From the NCBI GenBank assembly GCA_903930505.1, contig CAIYYQ010000124.1, positions 1 through 9,989 on the forward strand: a stretch of DNA of 9,989 nt, read 5' to 3'. This DNA comes from Methanobacteriota archaeon. Lineage in GTDB: Archaea; Thermoplasmatota; E2; DHVEG-1. Each line of letters starts with the position of its first letter. Position 1 is the first letter of the stretch. Positions 6,608-9,989 of the stretch are shown here, one piece after another. A program made the translations under genes and the position numbers. The notes beneath the pieces are model-generated. The model saw only the letters and a list, made by a program, of their open reading frames with translations. It searched no databases and was not told the origin of the DNA.

Positions 6608-6706
6608 ATGGGGAGGAAAAAACCTTTCAAACAATTGGAGCAACCGCCCGTATCGCGAGAACAAAACCCCCCGGCACCAAACCGTCGGGGGGATGCCCTC
6701 GCCTAA
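6608..6706 (+). CDS. Possible upstream ORF in the cassette B leader
   Basis: A 32-codon frame opens with ATG 6608 and stops at TAA 6704-6706, just before the ribosome binding sites of the large gene. The product would be basic and proline-rich (starts MGRKKPFKQLEQ, ends RRGDALA). There is no clear Shine-Dalgarno in front, and the local GC richness also fits a structured RNA. It may be regulatory, or the frame may be chance. Listed because of its position between promoter and main start. Confidence 0.25.
   Translation: MGRKKPFKQLEQPPVSREQNPPAPNRRGDALA
6667..6692 (+). promoter_or_regulatory. Strong GC-rich hairpin in the cassette B leader
   Basis: CCCCCCGGC (6667-6675) pairs with GTCGGGGGG (6684-6692) through nine positions, one a G-U wobble, around the loop ACCAAACC. 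It lies in the transcribed leader, 18 nt before the first ribosome binding site and without a following T-run, so it is not an ordinary terminator. The stretch about 6601-6705 is clearly richer in G+C than its surroundings, typical of structured RNA in an AT-rich genome. No known riboswitch class recognised. Confidence 0.55.
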
Positions 6707-6710
6707 AAAA

Positions 6711-6734
6711 GGAGGAAAAAAAGGAGGAAAAAAA
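6711..6734 (+). promoter_or_regulatory. Tandemly duplicated ribosome binding site
   Basis: The 12-mer GGAGGAAAAAAA occurs twice back to back (6711-6722 and 6723-6734), ending right at ATG 6735. The second GGAGG is 7 nt from the start, ideal spacing; the first is 19 nt away. The duplication decides the start of the large gene and may act as a standby site. Confidence 0.75.
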
Positions 6735-7652
6735 ATGGAAACAGAAAAGAGAAAAATTTTTGGAAAAGCTGGAAATAACAAACTCAAAATGTTAGCAGTA
6801 GTGCCAGCTGCACTTGCTGTCGTTTTGATGCTTGTTCTGGCAAGCGGTTTTGTACAAGTACCAACTGCAACAGTAACGAAAGAAAAATTAGCGGAAGAAT
6901 CCCACTGTCCCGTGTGTGATTATCTCCAAGCACAATATAGTGGTGAAGGAGATCAATGGTATTTTAATGGATCACAGGATGATTTCAATGAAACATATGG
7001 TGGCGAAAATGGAAGAGCAATTTGGCTTTCAATATTTAGTCCACAACCATATTGTCCTGGTGGTTCTGCTGTTGATGCAATTATAGCAGAATACGAAGCA
7101 ACAGGAAGTCTCGATGGTTACTTTGCACCTCTCTACAGTTACGGTATTTCTATTTCAAGCGATATAAGTATTTCTCAAGCAACACCAAGTCAACATTTAG
7201 GTAGAATATTATTTGATGCGACACCAGTTGGTGGTGGTATTGGCGGCACTTCACAAATTACTGCAGGAGATGGTATTTCGCAGACTGTAGTTAAAACACA
7301 TTACACTTCCGCAGACCTTGGAATTACCTATGCAGAAATCTATCAACGTGCGCTTGATACAAGAGCCTATTTGAATGGTGGAGCATATCCAAGTTGGGCA
7401 GGAAACGACCCCCCAAAGACCAATGCAATAATTGACTGCATACAGTTTATGATGGCAGGAGCAGGTATTGCAAAGTGTGTTATAGCTCCATTTATTCTGC
7501 TTTCACCCATCTTGTTTGGCCTACCCATTCTCATTGAAATACTACAAGTATTTGCAAATCATCCAAATATGGGACCAATAGCTCAAGCGATATTCAATAC
7601 ATGTGTTGCTCTCGTTAGTGCATTCAGAGCTGGAACTGGATTACCACCGTAA
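6735..7652 (+). CDS. Exported six-cysteine protein, cassette B large component
   Basis: 305 residues from ATG 6735. The frame is open back to 6552, but the duplicated ribosome binding site and the match of METEKRKIFGKAGN to the cassette A start MENKAKIFIKAGN fix the N-terminus. Residues about 19-40 are hydrophobic (signal or anchor). Cysteines are C58 and C61 (HCPVC), C107 (YCPGG), C235, C248 and C290, the same order as in the paralogue. Middle features are an acidic/aromatic region (about 66-100), repeated Ser/Ile (SISSDISIS, about 139-147), a Gly-rich stretch (about 165-181) and AYLNGGAYPSW (about 211-221), matching NGGPVPSF of cassette A. The C-terminal 75 residues are strongly hydrophobic (APFILLSPILFGLPILIEIL), likely one or two membrane-inserting helices. 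Overall identity between paralogues looks low outside these anchors. Family unknown. Confidence 0.85.
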   Translation: METEKRKIFGKAGNNKLKMLAVVPAALAVVLMLVLASGFVQVPTATVTKEKLAEESHCPVCDYLQAQYSGEGDQWYFNGSQDDFNETYGGENGRAIWLSIFSPQPYCPGGSAVDAIIAEYEATGSLDGYFAPLYSYGISISSDISISQATPSQHLGRILFDATPVGGGIGGTSQITAGDGISQTVVKTHYTSADLGITYAEIYQRALDTRAYLNGGAYPSWAGNDPPKTNAIIDCIQFMMAGAGIAKCVIAPFILLSPILFGLPILIEILQVFANHPNMGPIAQAIFNTCVALVSAFRAGTGLPP

Positions 7653-7700
7653 GTAATAAGTAATCCTTTCTCTTTTTTCTTTCTTTGAATGTGATATCAA
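7653..7700 (+). promoter_or_regulatory. Pyrimidine-rich intercistronic spacer (cassette B)
   Basis: After the stop codon and two TAAGTAAT-like motifs comes CCTTTCTCTTTTTTCTTTCT, then GTGAT about 7 nt before ATG 7701. It parallels the spacer at 5388-5425. The T-rich tract may terminate part of the transcripts. Confidence 0.4.
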
Positions 7701-8045
7701 ATGAAAAAAACTATCCTCGTTTTTGCAGTAGCTTTATTATTAATGTCAATCCCAATTGTTTCTGCTGTTTCAGTTCAACAGCAAAAAAAATCTATTGAAA
7801 AAATAAATAAAATTCAGCTTTATAATAAAATAGTAACAACATTAAAAAACAAATTAAATGTAAATATAACCGTATTACAAATAATCGTTCTAATATTTCT
7901 GACATTATACACCATTTTCGTTGTTATTCCTGTGTTCATACTTCTTGCAGTGGCCATTGTCTTTCATTGTTTTATTTGGAATCCACTTAAAGTCATCTTC
8001 GAATTGATATATCTAGAACTGCATCCAGATGTTCCTCCGTGGTAA
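7701..8045 (+). CDS. Small exported membrane protein (cassette B)
   Basis: 114 residues from ATG 7701, with GTGAT upstream. The leader MKKTILVFAVALLLMSIPIV then SA is the local signal type, with a predicted mature start near VSVQQQKK. Residues about 28-53 are Lys/Asn-rich and probably helical (KKSIEKINKIQLYNKIVTTL). A long hydrophobic region (about 56-90) can hold two transmembrane helices, followed by HCFIWNPLKVIFELIYLEL and an acidic/Pro tail DVPPW. It occupies the same place in cassette B as the 75-residue protein in cassette A and is probably its functional counterpart, though the mature parts are not clearly alignable. No family recognised. Confidence 0.75.
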   Translation: MKKTILVFAVALLLMSIPIVSAVSVQQQKKSIEKINKIQLYNKIVTTLKNKLNVNITVLQIIVLIFLTLYTIFVVIPVFILLAVAIVFHCFIWNPLKVIFELIYLELHPDVPPW

Positions 8046-8087
8046 CTGAAAATATATACAACAAAAAATAATGGCGGAGAGAAATAA

Positions 8088-8274
8088 ATGAAAAACAAAA
8101 TATTCAGCGGAGTTATTCTTTCAGGATTATTTTTATTAATTACACCTTCCGATCTCTGCGATTGAATATCATACCGAAAAAACACAAAACAACCCGCTTC
8201 AACCCCAGCACATGATTATGTTTGTTCTTTCTTTTTTATCGCGCCCCCTAGGCAGATCGTATTCATTTTACTAA
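8088..8274 (+). pseudogene. Frameshifted PSISA-leader small gene (cassette B)
   Basis: ATG 8088 has GGCGGAG upstream and begins MKNKIFSGVILSGLFLLITP, the local leader. As written, translation stops at TGA 8163-8165 after only 25 codons. Skipping one base at 8151 restores the expected leader end PSISAIEY, exactly the motif seen as PSISALEY at 5426 and PSISAIKY at 5655, and the frame then runs to TAA 8272-8274, giving 61 residues. That match argues strongly for a one-base insertion in a former gene, or a sequencing or assembly error. Even repaired, the product is short and lacks the long hydrophobic segments of its relatives (only MIMFVLSFL), so the 3' part may also be lost. Corresponds in order to the multi-pass gene at 5655 of cassette A. 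Confidence 0.8.
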
Positions 8275-8304
8275 TTAGTCTGACCCTATTTAAATATAAG
8301 TAAA

Positions 8305-8336
8305 ATTTATATATTATATGTTATATACATATAAAC
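8305..8336 (+). promoter_or_regulatory. Promoter with palindromic operator candidate before the 43-residue gene
   Basis: A TATA box (AATTTATATATTAT, about 8304-8317) is centred about 26 nt before GTG 8337, so the transcript should start at or next to the start codon. Between them lies the inverted repeat TTATATG-TTATATA-CATATAA (8314-8334). A protein bound there would cover the start site and block transcription. AT-rich palindromes also arise by chance, so the operator part is tentative. Confidence 0.5.
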
Positions 8337-8468
8337 GTGAGTGAAACAGACAACAACCCAAAAAAAGACTTGTATCGAGAAGCCTTCTACTGGCATTTCA
8401 TTAACCAAGGGTATTCCGAATGGAGAGCACAGGAAGAAGCAGGTCGAATAATTGGAGAAAAAATTTAG
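8337..8468 (+). CDS. 43-residue soluble small protein, probably leaderless
   Basis: GTG 8337 to TAG 8466-8468. The product starts MSETDNNPKKDLYREAFYWH and ends AGRIIGEKI; it is polar, without a signal peptide, and looks like two amphipathic helices split at NQGYSE. The middle YREAFYWHFINQGYSEWRA is rich in aromatic and charged residues and looks like a constrained protein sequence rather than chance translation. The promoter places the transcript start at the start codon, the usual arrangement for leaderless archaeal genes, which explains the missing ribosome binding site. Its neighbour downstream is convergent. A short regulatory or nucleic-acid-binding protein is possible; I do not recognise the family. 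Confidence 0.6.
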   Translation: MSETDNNPKKDLYREAFYWHFINQGYSEWRAQEEAGRIIGEKI

Positions 8469-8469
8469 A

Positions 8470-8482
8470 CAAAAAAATCTTT
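8470..8482 (-). terminator. T-run terminator of the phosphofructokinase gene
   Basis: On the minus strand, about 40 nt after the stop codon, the sequence is AAAAGATTTTTTTGTC. The T7 run suits archaeal termination. It lies immediately after the convergent 43-residue gene, so the two transcripts meet here. Confidence 0.45.
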
Positions 8483-8523
8483 TACCTCATAAAATAACAT
8501 TCTACCAACACCATACCAATCAA

Positions 8524-9477
8524 TTACGTAAGAATCTTTATCAACTTGTAAAAACTCTCAACCTCAAGTTTCTTATGTTGAATAGCAACCTCTAACGGAA
8601 GAGTAAACAACATATCATCCTTCAATCCAACACAACAATCAGTCGCACCATCCAGTAACACCTCAACCGCAAAATTCCCAAGACGCGCAGCAAGAATACG
8701 ATCAACCGCATTTGGCGATCCACCGCGCTGAATATGACCCAGGACCGCCACACGCGTCTCCAACCCTGTTTTTTCCGTAATAATCGATGCAATATCCTGC
8801 GCTTTCGCAGTCCCCTCCGCAACAATGATAATCCAACTCGCCTTCCCATGCACATTCCCTGCAGTAATTTCCTTACACATCATCTCAATATCAAAACCTT
8901 GCTCAGGAAGCAACACCTCCTCACAACCACCAGCAAGCGCCACCTGCAACGCAAGATACCCACAGGAACGACCCATCACCTCCACAATAAAAATCCGCTC
9001 AAGACTCGATACCGTATCACGAATTTTATCAACCGCATCAAGCGCAACATTAATCGCAGTATCTGCACCAATTGTTAAATCCACCCCATTCACATCATTA
9101 TCAATGGTTGCAGGGATACCAACAACAGGTATACCATAACTTGTTGCAAGAAGATGCGCACCGGTCAACGACCCATTCCCTCCAATGACAATCAATCCAT
9201 CGATGTTATGATTCCGAATCGTGTCAACTGCTTGTTTCTGCCCTTGTTCCGTACAGAACCGCTGAGACCGAGCCGTTTTCAACATAGTTCCACCACGATT
9301 TATTATCCCTGAAACAGATTGCCGATTCAACGGAATAATATCACCATCAATCAACCCATCATATCCTCTCAACACACCCACAACATCAATATCAGAACTC
9401 ACCGCAGTCCGAACAACAGAACGAATCGCAGCATTAACACCTGCACAATCCCTAGTCAACAACCCAATTTTTTTCAT
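8524..9477 (-). CDS. pfkA: 6-phosphofructokinase (PfkA family) with altered nucleotide-binding motifs
   Basis: 317 residues from ATG 9477, close to the usual 320 of bacterial-type PFK; it aligns almost end to end with E. coli PfkA. It would phosphorylate fructose 6-phosphate to the 1,6-bisphosphate in glycolysis, in the cytoplasm. Visible motifs: INRGGT (60-64), TAR (68-70), PATIDND (122-128, catalytic Asp126), VEVMGRSCG (165-173) and VLGHIQRGGSPNAVDRILAAR. Odd points: the N-terminal loop reads LLTRDCAGVN instead of LTSGGDAPGMN (two Gly missing), GGDGS is GGNGS (N101 at E. coli Asp103) and PGTIDND is PATIDND. These sites contact the phosphoryl donor, so donor use or activity may differ. A GTG at 9492 is an alternative start; GAGGAG lies about 14 nt before ATG 9477, slightly far. 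ATP versus PPi as donor cannot be settled by eye. Confidence 0.9.
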   Translation of the reverse strand: MKKIGLLTRDCAGVNAAIRSVVRTAVSSDIDVVGVLRGYDGLIDGDIIPLNRQSVSGIINRGGTMLKTARSQRFCTEQGQKQAVDTIRNHNIDGLIVIGGNGSLTGAHLLATSYGIPVVGIPATIDNDVNGVDLTIGADTAINVALDAVDKIRDTVSSLERIFIVEVMGRSCGYLALQVALAGGCEEVLLPEQGFDIEMMCKEITAGNVHGKASWIIIVAEGTAKAQDIASIITEKTGLETRVAVLGHIQRGGSPNAVDRILAARLGNFAVEVLLDGATDCCVGLKDDMLFTLPLEVAIQHKKLEVESFYKLIKILT

Positions 9478-9522
9478 CGCGGAAAAACACACTCCTCACA
9501 TCGTATCGTACGAATAGAAACA

Positions 9523-9552
9523 ATATTGACCTATATTAAACTGTATAAAACA
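9523..9552 (-). promoter_or_regulatory. Possible promoter of the phosphofructokinase gene
   Basis: On the minus strand, TTTTATACAGTTTAATATAGG offers TATA-like elements (TTTATA near 9547-9552 and TTTAATATA near 9532-9540). Start sites would fall roughly 9505-9525, leaving a 30-45 nt leader that carries GAGGAG. The rest of the 9493-9758 gap has no gene I believe. Confidence 0.35.
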
Positions 9553-9725
9553 TTACCAACAAGTTATGTTAAAAACGAAAAAAGTGAAACCATACCACTC
9601 AATGCAAAATACATAATACACGATGCGATAAAAACGCCAACGACATAGAGATTCCCCCCAAGAAAAAAACGAGATCAACCGGGGTGGTAATATCTCAAAC
9701 ATAAACATTCCGAAATCACTAACAC

Positions 9726-9745
9726 AAAAGAACATTTCTTTTAAA
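9726..9745 (-). terminator. Terminator after the MFS transporter gene
   Basis: On the minus strand a T6 run (CTGTTTTTTAAAAG) follows the stop codon by about 15 nt, next to a short AAAAGA/TCTTTT hairpin with loop ACATT (9726-9742). This would end the transporter transcript before the phosphofructokinase promoter. Confidence 0.45.
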
Positions 9746-9758
9746 AAACAGAAGAAAA

Positions 9759-9989
9759 CTATGATGATACAGTTTTTACCTTCCACTTGACATCAACATA
9801 TCGTGCCACCATCAGACACAACATCGCAATAGCACACCCAATCGTGAAAACAAGTACACCAAAACCACCATAATGATCAGAAATAGCGGCAATCAAAGGG
9901 ATTCCCACAAACATCCCTGCACTAATCACCACACTATACACCGCCATCGTCACACCCTTCTTTTTCTGATGAGTCTCATCAGCAAGCGA
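9759..9989 (-). CDS. MFS transporter, C-terminal fragment (runs off right edge)
   Basis: 76 residues up to TAG 9759-9761; the frame is open to the window edge, so the 5' part is missing. The fragment starts SLADETHQKKKGVTMAVYSV and continues with SAGMFVGIPLIAAISDHYGG, FGVLVFTIGCAIAMLCLMVA and a basic tail. 'LADE....KGxxMxxYS', then a Gly-rich helix and 'DHYGG' is the classic layout of transmembrane helices 10-12 in major facilitator superfamily carriers. It is therefore the end of a 12-helix proton- or sugar-type carrier; the substrate cannot be told from this part. It lies upstream of the phosphofructokinase gene on the same strand but is separated by about 280 nt with its own terminator, so co-transcription is doubtful. 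Confidence 0.75.
   Translation of the reverse strand, partial: SLADETHQKKKGVTMAVYSVVISAGMFVGIPLIAAISDHYGGFGVLVFTIGCAIAMLCLMVARYVDVKWKVKTVSS

Noticed and set aside
6552..6734. N-terminal extension of the cassette B large protein
   Set aside because: The frame is open, but the doubled ribosome binding site and alignment with the cassette A start place initiation at ATG 6735.
8734..9648. Plus-strand frames opposite the phosphofructokinase gene
   Set aside because: Their products are His/Asn/Thr/Arg-rich translations of the antisense strand of an unmistakable PFK gene.
9553..9786. 77-codon minus-strand frame between transporter and phosphofructokinase
   Set aside because: It overlaps the end of the MFS gene in another frame and the product (Phe/Cys/Ile-rich) has no recognisable organisation or ribosome binding site.

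Overview
The window reads as AT-rich archaeal DNA. TATA boxes lie about 25 nt before inferred transcript starts, Shine-Dalgarno sequences match the archaeal AGGAGGTGAT type, some transcripts look leaderless, and T-run terminators are common. A secreted gingipain-type (C25) protease with tandem Fn3-like modules, together with many small exported proteins, fits protein-degrading Thermoplasmatota such as sediment Marine Benthic Group D. That placement is inference; the window holds no rRNA or other marker gene.

Layout. (1) 1-209, minus strand: N-terminal part of a probable DDE-type transposase that runs off the left edge. (2) 402-4243, plus strand: a two-gene unit with a small exported beta-sandwich protein followed by a 1123-residue secreted C25 cysteine protease with propeptide, catalytic domain, three Fn3-like repeats and a C-terminal discoidin-like domain. 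(3) 4429-8274, plus strand: two related cassettes. Each has a promoter with the identical 17-bp element TTCGAAACTCTTCAAAA, then a roughly 300-residue exported protein with six cysteines and a hydrophobic C-terminus, then small exported or membrane proteins with a common leader ending near PSISA. Cassette A is 4527-6152 and cassette B is 6735-8274. The last gene of cassette B is frameshifted. Between the cassettes lie a degenerate 23-25 bp tandem repeat ending in a T-run and, in front of cassette B, a GC-rich leader with a strong hairpin, a possible upstream ORF and a duplicated ribosome binding site. (4) 8337-8468, plus strand: a 43-codon gene, probably leaderless, with a palindrome between its TATA box and start codon. 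(5) 8524-9989, minus strand: a 6-phosphofructokinase with altered nucleotide-binding motifs and the C-terminal end of an MFS transporter.

How the parts may work together: the protease unit would digest extracellular protein, and PFK and the MFS carrier are ordinary metabolism and transport. The duplicated six-cysteine cassettes are the part I cannot assign to a known family. Their design (an exported cysteine-containing protein with a Gly/Ala-rich or hydrophobic tail, followed by small multi-pass membrane proteins, with copies decaying) resembles secreted toxin/immunity or cell-surface gene sets in general, but no motif proves this.
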